DNA from: CAZWHE01 sp964633825
GTDB taxonomy: Bacteria; Planctomycetota; B15-G4; CAYZWU01
Reading direction: 5' to 3'
Length of the DNA stretch: 48,064 nucleotides
NCBI GenBank assembly: GCA_964633825.1
Contig: CAZWHE010000012.1
Location: 1-48,064 of the forward strand
Below, one piece after another: positions 25,542 to 34,501 of this stretch (the stretch's first letter is position 1; each line of letters begins with the position of its first letter). The notes under the pieces were generated by a model that made no database searches, was not told where the DNA came from, and saw only the letters and a program-made list of their open reading frames with translations. The position numbers and the translations under genes were made by a program.

Positions 25542-26654
25542 CTATCCGAACAATTCGGTCAGCAGAATCATCGAAAGGGGTATGACAAAGTATACGGACG
25601 CGATCATGATAAAGGCATAGAGCTTCTTTGTCGATGCGGCAACGGCAAATCGTCTGGCCAGGGTAATGGGTATCCGCCTCAGAGGAAGAAAGATGGCTAT
25701 GCCGCATATGTTGAAGAGGCAGTGGCAGAGCGCCACCTGGAGGCCCACGATCGATTCCCCCCCCATCGACCCAAGCAGCGCCGTCACCGTGGTGCCCATG
25801 TTGGCGCCGAGCATGAAGGGAAAGATCTGCCAGATCTTGAGAATCCCGGCGCCCGCGAGAGGCACGACCAGCGAGGTCGTGACCGAGCTCGACTGGACAG
25901 CGGCCGTGATCCCCATGCCGAGAAAAAGACTCAACAGGGGATTCCGGAAAAGATACCGGGAGAAAAACGCCTCCAGCTTCTTGAGCATGTATCCCTTGAG
26001 CACCCTGACGAGCATGACGAGGGAGAAGAAAAGCAGGCCCAGCCCGATGACGGCCATGGCGATCCCGGCGGCCATGTCCACGTCCTGGCTCGTGAGCATG
26101 TCCTTCAGCCACCCCACGGGCGGCTTGAGAATGGGATTGAGGGGCCCGCCTCCCATATCGAACTCGGTCTGGGGCAGAAGATTTGTCACGAAGAGCGCGC
26201 CCTTTTCCAGAAACCCGAATGCCATCTCGAGAGGAAAAAGGAGCAGCGTTGTCAGAATATTGAAGATGTCGTGAACAATGCCCGCCCCGAAAGCCCTTCG
26301 GAATTCGTTGCGGCGCCGGATGTGACCGAGAGAAACAATGGTATTCGTCACGGCGGTGCCGATGTTGGCTCCCATGACAATGGGGATGGCGTTCGTGAGG
26401 GGAAGCACCCCGCCCGCCGCAAAGGAAACGACGGTGGCCGTGACCATGGACGAGGACTGGACGATGCTCGTTGCCAGGATCCCGATAAAAAGCGCCAGAA
26501 AGCGGTTGTCCGTGGCCTGGGTCAGGAGCTGGTAGACTTCTTCCTTCCCCATGAACTTGAATGCGCTGCCGATGAGCTTGATGCTGAGCAGGAAGAGGTA
26601 GAGAAAGAGAAGCGCCCTGGCAATCAAAATGATCCGGGAGAGATGGTTTTTCAT
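25542..26654 (-). CDS. Na+/phosphate cotransporter, NptA/PhoU-associated family
   Basis: The 370-residue membrane protein has the two inverted repeats of the Na/Pi-cotransporter II family: ILATSIVQSSSMVTATVVSFA in the first half and GMGITAAVQSSSVTTSLVVPLA in the second, each with the QSSS motif, plus MGANIGTAVTNTIVSLG and MLGANMGTTVTALLGS. About eight hydrophobic helices are visible. It imports phosphate with sodium. It is 61 bases after the 831-residue oxidoreductase gene and 47 before the PhoU-like gene, so probably one transcript. No PhoR/PhoB or Pst genes lie in the window. Confidence 0.9.
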   Translation of the reverse strand: MKNHLSRIILIARALLFLYLFLLSIKLIGSAFKFMGKEEVYQLLTQATDNRFLALFIGILATSIVQSSSMVTATVVSFAAGGVLPLTNAIPIVMGANIGTAVTNTIVSLGHIRRRNEFRRAFGAGIVHDIFNILTTLLLFPLEMAFGFLEKGALFVTNLLPQTEFDMGGGPLNPILKPPVGWLKDMLTSQDVDMAAGIAMAVIGLGLLFFSLVMLVRVLKGYMLKKLEAFFSRYLFRNPLLSLFLGMGITAAVQSSSVTTSLVVPLAGAGILKIWQIFPFMLGANMGTTVTALLGSMGGESIVGLQVALCHCLFNICGIAIFLPLRRIPITLARRFAVAASTKKLYAFIMIASVYFVIPLSMILLTELFG

Positions 26655-26715
26655 CTAGCCTGTTCCATTAGCATTCCTGTCGGGAAAACGTGATAACCGC
26701 CGCCTTTTTATTGAA

Positions 26716-29211
26716 TCACAGATCGGTCTTGCCATCAATAGACGAGACAATAGGCGAGATGCCCGGCGTCTCGTCCGGCATGTGCATTTCGATGAAGCCG
26801 CACGGACACCGGTCGGCGCACTTTCTGCACCCTGTGCAGAGCTCATGCCTGAATCCATACCCCTCTCCGGGCAGTGCGGGCTCGATCACGGCCTCGTCCT
26901 CGCAGGCTTCCAGACACTCGCCGCACTCGAAACAGGATCCGCAGCTCATGCAGCGGCCCGCTTCTTCGACCGCCTCTCTCTCCGAGAGTGCGAGCACGAT
27001 CTCGGCGTCGGGATTCTCGAACCGAGTATCCACGTCGAGCTGCCCGGAATCGGTCCGCTTCTGATCTTCGTAGAAATCGAGACGGATTTTATCGTGCTTG
27101 ATGACGGGCGGAACGGGCTTAGTCTCCGCGAGCTCGATGTCGCGGAGTTTTCTGTGGATCGCCTCCGCCGCGGTGCGCCCCTGAGCAAGGGCGGTCGTCA
27201 CGAGCCCCAGGCTCGCCACGTCGCCGCCGGCAAATACGGTGTCGTCCGTTGTCTCCGCCATTCCGTTCGCCTTGGCCCAGTCGCTCGGAGGATCGACCTT
27301 TTCCATGCCTCTCAGGTCGGGAGCCTGGGAAATTGCGGATATGAAAAAGTCGGCTTCCACCTCGAACTCGCTCCCCGCGATCGGCACGGGCCTCCGCCTG
27401 CCCGACGCATCGGGCTCGGCGAGCTCGCACTTTCTGAAGACCATCTTCGTCGCCCGGTCCCCCTTCTTGAAAAAGCCCACCGGCGCTACGAGAAGCCGGA
27501 CATGGACGCCCTCCTCCTCGGCGCCCTCGATCTCCTCGCTGATGGCCGGCATCTCATCGCGCGTGCGGCGATAGAGGATCGAAGCCTCCGCGCCCATGCG
27601 GCGCGCCACGCGAGCCGCGTCGACGGCCGTGTCGCCGCCGCCGATGACGACCACCTTCCTTCCCACGTCTATCGTGTCGCCCGAATTCACCCTTTTGAGA
27701 AACTCGACGCCCGTCATCACGTTCGCGGCGTCCTCGCCCTTCATGCGGAGAGTGATCCCCTTGTGGGCGCCGATGCCGATAAAAATGGCTTTGTAATTCT
27801 TGCGCACCTCGTCGTAAGAGATGTCGCGTCCCACGGCGGTCGAGCATCTCAACTCAACGCCCAGTTTCAGAATGCGATTGATCTCGGCGTCGAGCACCTC
27901 GCGCGGCAGGCGGTAGGCCGGGATCCCGTACCGCAGCATGCCGCCTGGCTTCTCGTTCGCCTCGAAGATCGTGACGGGATACCCCCGGCGGGCCAGATGA
28001 TAAGCGTAAGAAAGCCCGGCCGGTCCGGCCCCGATCACGGCGATCCTGTCCTCGTACGCATACTCGCTCTTCTTCTTGAGAGAGAGCCCCCTCTTCAAGG
28101 CGAAATCGCCTATGAAGCGCTCGAAGGCGCTGATCGATAGGGGGGCCTCTATCTCCTTCCGGTTGCAATCCGTCTCGCACGGATGGGGACAGACCCGGCC
28201 GCACACGGCAGGGAGCGGGTTTTTCTCGACGAAGATCTCCCAAGCCTCCCGGAAGGCTTTCTCGTGGGAAGCTTTCCGCTTCTCGGCGAGCTTCACCGTG
28301 ATCAGCGCCCTCCGAATATCGATCCTCTGCGGGCATTCGCTCATGCAGGGCGCCGTCTTCTCGATCGGGTGCGGACGGAGGGGGCAGGACTTGCTGCAAA
28401 CGTAACAATGGAGGCACTCCTTCGTGTTTACGCTCTGGAAAAAGTCGAGGCCGGCCGGACACTCATTCACGCATTCGCCGCACTCGGCGCATTTCTCCGC
28501 GTCGGCCAGCTTGACCTGGAAGAGGCCGATCCAGTTGAAAAAACCAGTGGCGATCCCGATGGGACACATGAGCCGGCAGAAGGGCCTCTTCATGACAACG
28601 AAGAGAGCGAGAAAACCGACGAGGATCCAGACGCGCCAGGACCCGGGGAGGACGGCCGTTTTCTCGGCGAATCCCATTTCCCCGCCGGCGAGGTGAACGG
28701 GGAGGGCCGCTTCCAGCGTCCCCGCGGGGCAGAAGCTGCAAAAGAAGAGCGGGCTCTCCACGCCCCCTGTCACGACGGGCACGAGAAAGACGGTGAGGGC
28801 GAGGAAAGCGAGAGGAAGGATGAAGAGGAGTCTGCACCACTTCCCCTTCAGCCGGATCTTGGGGGACGGAATCTTGTGCATGAGGTCCTGGAGAAATCCG
28901 AAGGGGCAGATCCACCCGCAGAGAACCCGGCCCGCAATCATGCCGCAGAAGACGGTGATCGCAATGGCGGCGAGGGGCAGGATCCCGCGCGCCAGGAAAT
29001 TGCCGGCCACGCCCACGGGGCACGCGAAAGCGGCGGCCGGACAGCTCCAGCAGTTCATGACCGGGATGCAGACGCCCATGTAACGGAAGAAAAAGGGATT
29101 CAAGGCGAAAAGGCAGAGCGCCTGAACAGCCGTGCGCCAGCGGTTGATAGTCGCGTAGTCAAACTTGGCGATCGATTTGCTCCTCGAAACTGCCTGTTGC
29201 GCCGCCTCCAC
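26716..29211 (-). CDS. Fusion oxidoreductase: NapH-like membrane ferredoxin, GltD-like FAD/NAD(P) domain, C-terminal ferredoxin
   Basis: This 831-residue protein joins three parts. Residues about 1-270 are a polytopic NapH/RnfH-like membrane domain with CGWICPFGFLQDL, CRLMCPIGIATGFF and two [4Fe-4S] sites (CAECGECVNECP, CLHCYVCSKSCP). Residues about 290-730 are a glutamate synthase small-subunit-like oxidoreductase: CGRVCPHPCETDC, the FAD loop VIGAGPAGLSYAYHLARRG and the NAD(P)H loop VVIGGGDTAVDAARVARRMG. The end has two more clusters (CGSCFECGECLEACE, CTGCRKCADRCPCGF). It would pass electrons between NAD(P)H and iron-sulfur carriers at the membrane, direction unknown. Cotranscribed with a small membrane protein upstream (22 bases apart). 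A link to low-potential reduction of the double-cubane activase is speculation. Confidence 0.88.
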   Translation of the reverse strand: MEAAQQAVSRSKSIAKFDYATINRWRTAVQALCLFALNPFFFRYMGVCIPVMNCWSCPAAAFACPVGVAGNFLARGILPLAAIAITVFCGMIAGRVLCGWICPFGFLQDLMHKIPSPKIRLKGKWCRLLFILPLAFLALTVFLVPVVTGGVESPLFFCSFCPAGTLEAALPVHLAGGEMGFAEKTAVLPGSWRVWILVGFLALFVVMKRPFCRLMCPIGIATGFFNWIGLFQVKLADAEKCAECGECVNECPAGLDFFQSVNTKECLHCYVCSKSCPLRPHPIEKTAPCMSECPQRIDIRRALITVKLAEKRKASHEKAFREAWEIFVEKNPLPAVCGRVCPHPCETDCNRKEIEAPLSISAFERFIGDFALKRGLSLKKKSEYAYEDRIAVIGAGPAGLSYAYHLARRGYPVTIFEANEKPGGMLRYGIPAYRLPREVLDAEINRILKLGVELRCSTAVGRDISYDEVRKNYKAIFIGIGAHKGITLRMKGEDAANVMTGVEFLKRVNSGDTIDVGRKVVVIGGGDTAVDAARVARRMGAEASILYRRTRDEMPAISEEIEGAEEEGVHVRLLVAPVGFFKKGDRATKMVFRKCELAEPDASGRRRPVPIAGSEFEVEADFFISAISQAPDLRGMEKVDPPSDWAKANGMAETTDDTVFAGGDVASLGLVTTALAQGRTAAEAIHRKLRDIELAETKPVPPVIKHDKIRLDFYEDQKRTDSGQLDVDTRFENPDAEIVLALSEREAVEEAGRCMSCGSCFECGECLEACEDEAVIEPALPGEGYGFRHELCTGCRKCADRCPCGFIEMHMPDETPGISPIVSSIDGKTDL

Positions 29212-29233
29212 GGCGGCGAGACTAGAGCTTGAG

Positions 29234-29566
29234 TCATGTGAAGCACGACTCGCGCGACGTGGTAATGGTGATTGCGCCTTCCCGGTCCACCTCCAGCGCT
29301 TCCCAGGACGCGGCCTGCATGAGGAAGAGCTCGTTCAGGTCGCGCCGCAACCAGGAGCTCATCACATCCCTGTTCGTCTCATCGTTGAAATAAGATTCCA
29401 CTTCGTGCCCGGAGTCGAACACCACGTCATAGACCCTGGCGCCTTCGAACCGCGGCCAAAAGAGCCCGAAAAAGACCAGGACCAGGGAAAGAACGGTCAA
29501 GACCATCCTGGTTTTCAACCAAGACCTGCTCTCGAGAGATATCTTTTTCCGGGTATGAGGCTCCAC
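29234..29566 (-). CDS. Small single-pass membrane protein paired with the fusion oxidoreductase
   Basis: The 110-residue product starts at GTG 29566 with AAGGAG close upstream. A positively charged N-terminus precedes one TM helix (about 20-38, MVLTVLSLVLVFFGLFWPRF), placing the remaining 70 mostly charged residues outside. The tail has a single cysteine near the end (ESCFT). No known domain is recognised. It sits 22 bases before the 831-residue gene and probably works with it, as a subunit or anchor; this is inferred from position alone. Confidence 0.6.
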   Translation of the reverse strand: MEPHTRKKISLESRSWLKTRMVLTVLSLVLVFFGLFWPRFEGARVYDVVFDSGHEVESYFNDETNRDVMSSWLRRDLNELFLMQAASWEALEVDREGAITITTSRESCFT

Positions 29567-29747
29567 TTGCTCTCCTTTCAGGAGGATGAAAACAAGTGCC
29601 GCTTTTAATGTGAGAGTCTTTCTCAGTCAATAAAAAAGCCCCTTCTCCATGCACAAGCTTTCTTGTCTTTGTTGACTTTTGGGCGCGCCTCTCGAAAAAT
29701 GACAACGTAATCGTTTCCGACGGAACCGCATTTGTGCGAGACAGCCC

Positions 29748-31166
29748 ATGAAGACATCCAGACTGCGCCACCTCCCATCGATCGGTCAGCTCCTGGAACG
29801 GGAAGACGTCCGAGCCCTGGTAAAAGCCCATTCCAGATCGCGGGTGACCGCCGTTCTCCGGGATATCCTGGAAGGAGTCAGGAAACGCTTCTCCGAACCC
29901 GGTGCGCCCGATGATCTCCCATCCCCCGGCGATATGGCGGGGCTTGCCGGCGAAAAGCTCCGCAAGAGCGCCGGTCCCGGGCTCTGCAAGGCCGTCAACG
30001 CCACCGGCGTGATCCTTCACACCGGCCTGGGAAGAGCCGTTCTCTGTCCTTCCGCTCGAAAAGCGCTCTTTGATTTGGACGGATACTCTCTGGTCCAGAT
30101 GGACGTGGAAACAGGCGGGCGCAACGTCCGCGAAGCCCACGTGGAAAAACTGATCACCGAGCTGACCGGCGCCGAGGCGGCCACTGTGGCCAACAACAAC
30201 GCCGGGGCCACCCTTCTCGTGCTCAACACAGTCGCCAAAGGAAAGGAAGTCATCGTATCGAGGGGCCAGCTCGTCGAGATCGGCGGATCCTTCCGCATCC
30301 CCGACGTGATGAAACAGAGCGGCGCCCGCCTCGTCGAGGTGGGAACGACGAACAGGACGCACCTCAGGGATTACGAAAACGCCGTCACCGAAGAGACGGC
30401 GGCTTTTCTCCACGTTCACACGAGCAACTACAGGGTCAAGGGCTTCACCAAATCGGTCCCCGTGGCCGACCTTGTCCGGCTCGGGAAGAAACACTCCCTT
30501 CCCGTAGTGGACGACCTCGGATCGGGCGCCCTCGTCGACCTGGCCCGCTTCGGATTCGGCAGCGAGCCTCTGGCGCGCGATTCCGTGGAATGGGGCGCCG
30601 ACCTCGTGACGTTCAGCGCCGACAAGCTCATCGGCGGCCCCCAGGGAGGAGTCATTCTCGGGAAAAAGAGCACCATCGAAAAAGTGCGCAAGAACCCGCT
30701 CATGCGGGCGCTCCGCGTGGGAAAAATGACGCTCACCGCGCTCGAGATGACGCTCAGAGAATTTGTCGACAACGACCGCCTCACCCGGAACCACCCGGTC
30801 ATGCGCATGTTCAGCCTTTCCCCTGCGGCCCTGAGGAGACGAGCCAACCGGCTGGCCAAGATTCTGAGGAAGCCCCCTTCCGGAGAATCCATCCCCTCCA
30901 TCGAGGCGGAGGTCGAAGAGGGAGCGTCCCGCATCGGAAGCGGATCCCTTCCGCTCGAAGACGTGCCGTCATGGGTCGTGGCAGTCCGGTCTCCTTTCAT
31001 GGAATCGGGCAAACTGGCCGCCGCCCTGCGGCGCCACGACCCGCCCATCTTTACTCGCGTCCACGAGGAGAAGGTCCTCTTCGATCTCAGGACCGTGCTG
31101 AACTCGAAAGAGGAGAAAATCATCGCGAAGGCCGTTGAAAAAATACTGCTGGAGGCCGCCCCATGA
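29748..31166 (+). CDS. selA: L-seryl-tRNA(Sec) selenium transferase
   Basis: The 472-residue PLP enzyme has the SelA N-terminal helical domain, GLCKAVNATGVILHTGLGRAVL, VETGGRNVREAHVEKLI, and SADKLIGGPQGGVILGKK with the PLP lysine, and a C-terminal FTRVHEEKVLFDLRTVL. It turns Ser-tRNA(Sec) into Sec-tRNA(Sec) using selenophosphate. Its stop overlaps the selB start as ATGA, a common selAB pair. It proves that this organism decodes UGA as selenocysteine in some genes. The tRNA gene selC and selenophosphate synthetase selD are not visible here. The region before the ATG (29567-29747) has no strong promoter that I recognise. Confidence 0.96.
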   Translation: MKTSRLRHLPSIGQLLEREDVRALVKAHSRSRVTAVLRDILEGVRKRFSEPGAPDDLPSPGDMAGLAGEKLRKSAGPGLCKAVNATGVILHTGLGRAVLCPSARKALFDLDGYSLVQMDVETGGRNVREAHVEKLITELTGAEAATVANNNAGATLLVLNTVAKGKEVIVSRGQLVEIGGSFRIPDVMKQSGARLVEVGTTNRTHLRDYENAVTEETAAFLHVHTSNYRVKGFTKSVPVADLVRLGKKHSLPVVDDLGSGALVDLARFGFGSEPLARDSVEWGADLVTFSADKLIGGPQGGVILGKKSTIEKVRKNPLMRALRVGKMTLTALEMTLREFVDNDRLTRNHPVMRMFSLSPAALRRRANRLAKILRKPPSGESIPSIEAEVEEGASRIGSGSLPLEDVPSWVVAVRSPFMESGKLAAALRRHDPPIFTRVHEEKVLFDLRTVLNSKEEKIIAKAVEKILLEAAP

Positions 31167-33088
31167 AAACGAGGCCCCTTCCCCCGCCCATCAACCTCAT
31201 GGTCGGAACGGCCGGCCACATCGACCACGGCAAGACCGAGCTCGTCAAGATGTTCACCGGGTGCGAAACGGACACGCTCCGCGAGGAGAAGGAGCGCGGC
31301 ATGTCGATCAACCTCGGGTTCGCCCCCTGCCCTCTCGGGCGGGGAAAGAGAATCGGCCTTGTCGATGTGCCCGGACACGAGGATTTCATCCGGAACATGG
31401 TGGCCGGTGTGACCGGCATCGACATCGTCATGCTCGTTGTCGCCGCCGACGACGGGATCATGCCCCAGACGATCGAGCACTTCAACATCACCGATCTTCT
31501 CGGCGTCAAGAAGGGCGTCATCGTCATCAGCAAGGTCGATCTCGTGGAGGAAGAGCGCGTCAAGGAGGTCGAGTCGGATCTCGTGGAATTTTCCAAAGGC
31601 ACGTTCCTCGAGGGAGCGCCGATTATTCATTACTCATCCCAGACCGGCGCCGGGGTGGGAGACGTGCGAAAGTACCTCGACCAGGTCGTTGACGAGACGG
31701 TGCGCCGCCAGACGGACGGGGTGTTCCGCCTCCCTGTGGAGAGATTTTTCCAGGCGGAAGGATTCGGCACCATCATGACCGGCATCGCGGCCGCCGGCAA
31801 GCTCACCATCCGGGACGAGGTCGAAATCCTGCCCATCAGTCAAAAAGGCGTTGTGCGCAAGCTCCAGGTTTTCGGCCAGGACTGCGACGAAGGATTCGCC
31901 GGCCAGTGCCTGGCCATCAACGTGGGCGGCGTCGACGCCCAGAGCATCAAGCGGGGCTTCGTTCTCTCCACGGCCGGCTACTTCGAGCCGACCGAAACCT
32001 TTCACGCCCGGCTGCGCATCCTCAGGGACGCATCGGCTCCGTTCAAGAACAGGACGGCGATCCGTTTTCACACGGGAACGTCCGAATCTTTCGGCAGCGC
32101 CGTCCTTCTCGACAAAGATGCGCTGAAACCCGGGGAGGAGGGATTGGCGCAGATTCTGCTCGATTCGGCCGTTCTCGTCGAGCCCGGCGACCGCTACATC
32201 ATCCGCCTCCAGAACCCGGTCGTCACCGTGGGCGGAGGAAGCGTCATCGGCCGTTCCGAAAAGCGTTACAAGCGCAACCGGTCATGGATCATCGAAGGGA
32301 TCAAGGAAGAAGAGGCGTCCCTGGGAAGCGACAGAGAGCGCGCCGTGTACATGATCGGGCGGGCCGGGCGGGACGGCATCGACAGGAAGGAGCTCACCCG
32401 CCGCGCCGCGCTGACGCTCTCCCAGACCGGAGCCGCCATCGAGGCGCTCATTGCCTCGGACGATGCCGTGCTCCTTCCCGGGAAAAGACTCCTCGTCTCG
32501 GACGACACCTTCGAGTCCTTCATCCGGGATCTGGAGGCCAAGCTGGCCGAGCTCCACGAGAAGGATCCCCTTCGCATCGGATACACGGCAACGGAGCTCA
32601 GGAAAGAAATGGACGCGATCTCGGAGCTGAACACGGCCGCCCTCGAGAAGCTCGTCGAGAAGGGCCGCGTCGTCCTCGACGGCGACCGCCACCGTCTCGC
32701 TTCCTTCGAGGTGCGGCTCGACGACGAGCAGGCGCAAGCCGCGGCCCGGATCGAGGAGATCTATCGGGACGGGGGGTTCAAGACGCCGTCCCCCGACGAG
32801 ATGCCCGAGCTCGTTGAGGGGAAAGAGATCCCCAAGATTTTGCAGAAGCTCATCGAAAGCGGCGTTCTCATCAAGGTTGCGCCGAAAATCATTTTTCACA
32901 AAGAAAGCGTGGAAAAGGCCCGGGCGGCGACGGTGGAATACATCGAGAAGCACGGAGAGCTCGATTCCTACAACTTCAAGAACCTGATCGACAGCTCCAG
33001 GAAATACGCCATACCCCTTCTCGATTATCTAGACACGATCGGCGTCACTGTCCGCGGCCATCAGAACAAGCGCTATTTGAAGAAGTGA
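31163..33088 (+). CDS. selB: Selenocysteine-specific elongation factor
   Basis: The 641-residue GTPase has the P-loop GTAGHIDHGKTELVKMFTG, DVPGHEDFIRNMVAG and ISKVDLVEEERVKE, two translation-factor beta-barrels, and a C-terminal set of winged helices ending DSYNFKNLIDSSRKYAIPLLDYLD, the SelB winged-helix part that binds the SECIS hairpin in the mRNA. It delivers Sec-tRNA to in-frame UGA. Length is normal (E. coli SelB is 614 residues). It is coupled to selA by an ATGA overlap and ends 32 bases before the convergent sulfatase-like gene. Confidence 0.96.
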   Translation: MKTRPLPPPINLMVGTAGHIDHGKTELVKMFTGCETDTLREEKERGMSINLGFAPCPLGRGKRIGLVDVPGHEDFIRNMVAGVTGIDIVMLVVAADDGIMPQTIEHFNITDLLGVKKGVIVISKVDLVEEERVKEVESDLVEFSKGTFLEGAPIIHYSSQTGAGVGDVRKYLDQVVDETVRRQTDGVFRLPVERFFQAEGFGTIMTGIAAAGKLTIRDEVEILPISQKGVVRKLQVFGQDCDEGFAGQCLAINVGGVDAQSIKRGFVLSTAGYFEPTETFHARLRILRDASAPFKNRTAIRFHTGTSESFGSAVLLDKDALKPGEEGLAQILLDSAVLVEPGDRYIIRLQNPVVTVGGGSVIGRSEKRYKRNRSWIIEGIKEEEASLGSDRERAVYMIGRAGRDGIDRKELTRRAALTLSQTGAAIEALIASDDAVLLPGKRLLVSDDTFESFIRDLEAKLAELHEKDPLRIGYTATELRKEMDAISELNTAALEKLVEKGRVVLDGDRHRLASFEVRLDDEQAQAAARIEEIYRDGGFKTPSPDEMPELVEGKEIPKILQKLIESGVLIKVAPKIIFHKESVEKARAATVEYIEKHGELDSYNFKNLIDSSRKYAIPLLDYLDTIGVTVRGHQNKRYLKK

Positions 33089-33120
33089 GCGCGCTTGATG
33101 CCGGTTGAGGTGTGGCGAGG

Positions 33121-34497
33121 CTAATATCCCAATCCTTTCAACAGCTCTTCCGTTTCCGCATCCACTTCATCGATCGTTCTCGGCGAGAGCGGCGGCGTCA
33201 GCGATTCCTGCCACCGAACGAACGCATCGAGCAGTTTCAGGGCAAGATCGGGGCGTTCCAGGTTGAGATCGCGCCTTTCGAGGGGATGCTCCGTCAGATC
33301 GAAAAGGCCGGCATCCTCGTCCTTCTCCTTCGTAGACCTGATCAGCTTGTATTTTCCCCAGTAAACGGCTTTGAGGTTCCTGTCGAAGCGTGCGCCGCAG
33401 CCGAGAACATTGAACTTTACATTGGCGAGGTTCTTATAGAGCTCGGCCACGGCCACGTCGCTTCGACCGCCCATCGGCGCGGCATCCATGGGAGCCTCCG
33501 CTTCGATGCCGAGACGGTCCAGGATCGTGGGCATGATGTTGACGAGCTGAATCATCTCACTCCGGTCTCCGATCCTGCCCCAGCCTTTCGGCGTCTTCAT
33601 GATCAGCGGAATCCTGAGCGTCTCCTCGAAGAGGGAAAAGCCGTGGCCGCTGTATCCCTTCTCATTGAACTGCTCCCCGTGATCGGCGGTGACGATGATC
33701 CACGTGTCGTCCCAGACGCCGCGCCGCTTCAGCTCGCCGAATATCGCACCGATGTTGTGATCTACATACAGGATCTCACCGTCATACTTGGAGATTTCGG
33801 TCGCCATACCGGACCCGGATCGCCCCGACTGCCGTGCTTCCGCGAACTCGTGAAGATACGGGCCGGGCGGATTGTATGGGCCGTGAGGATCGAAATAATT
33901 GAGAAAAAGAAAGAAGGGCCGATCCGACTTGACGGCGTTTCGAATAAAGGGAAAGGCCAGCGCATTGATCTCTTCGGCCGTGCGCCCGGCAAAGGAAAGG
34001 TCGTCGCAATCATAATATTCAAAGCCCTGAGCCAGACCGAAAACCGGTTCCAGCCAGGGACCGCCGCCTATGCCGCCCGTTTGATACCCCGCCTTTCCGA
34101 GCGTTTCCGCCAGGGTCACGGCCTGTTCGCCCAGACCGTTGGCGCGAAACTCCTTCGACGCCGGCACCTCATCAACCGCCTGGTGCAATGAGAGCTCGGC
34201 CTTTTCATTGAAATGCGCTCCGTGTGTGGCCGTATAAAGCCCGGTAAACAACGATGCATGGCTGGGAAGCGTCCAGGAGGTCATTGAGAGACAGTTGTCA
34301 TAGAGAGCTCCTTCCTCGGCCAGCGCATCGAGGTTGGGCGATGTCGTTCTTTCGTAACCGTAACAGGAGAGATGGTCCCTGCGCGTCGTGTCGAGGGTGA
34401 TCAGAATGATGTTGGGACGGTCGTTAACCCGGCTGCAGGACGTGGAGACTGCCAAAAGCAAGATGAACAAATAAACTGGGCATCGATTCGGTTTCAT
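33121..34497 (-). CDS. Sulfatase-family (alkaline phosphatase superfamily) lipoprotein lacking the formylglycine cysteine
   Basis: The 458-residue protein has a lipoprotein signal (VSTSC, Cys21), then NIILITLDTTRRDHLSCYGY with the metal-binding Asp, LPSHASLFTGLY, NYFDPHGPYNPP and the metal site ITADHGEQFNEKGYSGHG. The residue that in true sulfatases is the cysteine converted to formylglycine (C-x-P-S-R) is Thr76 here (TLPSH). It should therefore use threonine as nucleophile, like phosphodiesterases, phosphoethanolamine or phosphoglycerol transferases, rather than hydrolyse sulfate esters. It is lipid-anchored in the periplasm or at the outer membrane. It follows by four bases the TPR membrane-protein gene, so the two are cotranscribed. 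Confidence 0.85.
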   Translation of the reverse strand: MKPNRCPVYLFILLLAVSTSCSRVNDRPNIILITLDTTRRDHLSCYGYERTTSPNLDALAEEGALYDNCLSMTSWTLPSHASLFTGLYTATHGAHFNEKAELSLHQAVDEVPASKEFRANGLGEQAVTLAETLGKAGYQTGGIGGGPWLEPVFGLAQGFEYYDCDDLSFAGRTAEEINALAFPFIRNAVKSDRPFFLFLNYFDPHGPYNPPGPYLHEFAEARQSGRSGSGMATEISKYDGEILYVDHNIGAIFGELKRRGVWDDTWIIVTADHGEQFNEKGYSGHGFSLFEETLRIPLIMKTPKGWGRIGDRSEMIQLVNIMPTILDRLGIEAEAPMDAAPMGGRSDVAVAELYKNLANVKFNVLGCGARFDRNLKAVYWGKYKLIRSTKEKDEDAGLFDLTEHPLERRDLNLERPDLALKLLDAFVRWQESLTPPLSPRTIDEVDAETEELLKGLGY

Positions 34498-34501
34498 ATC
34501 C

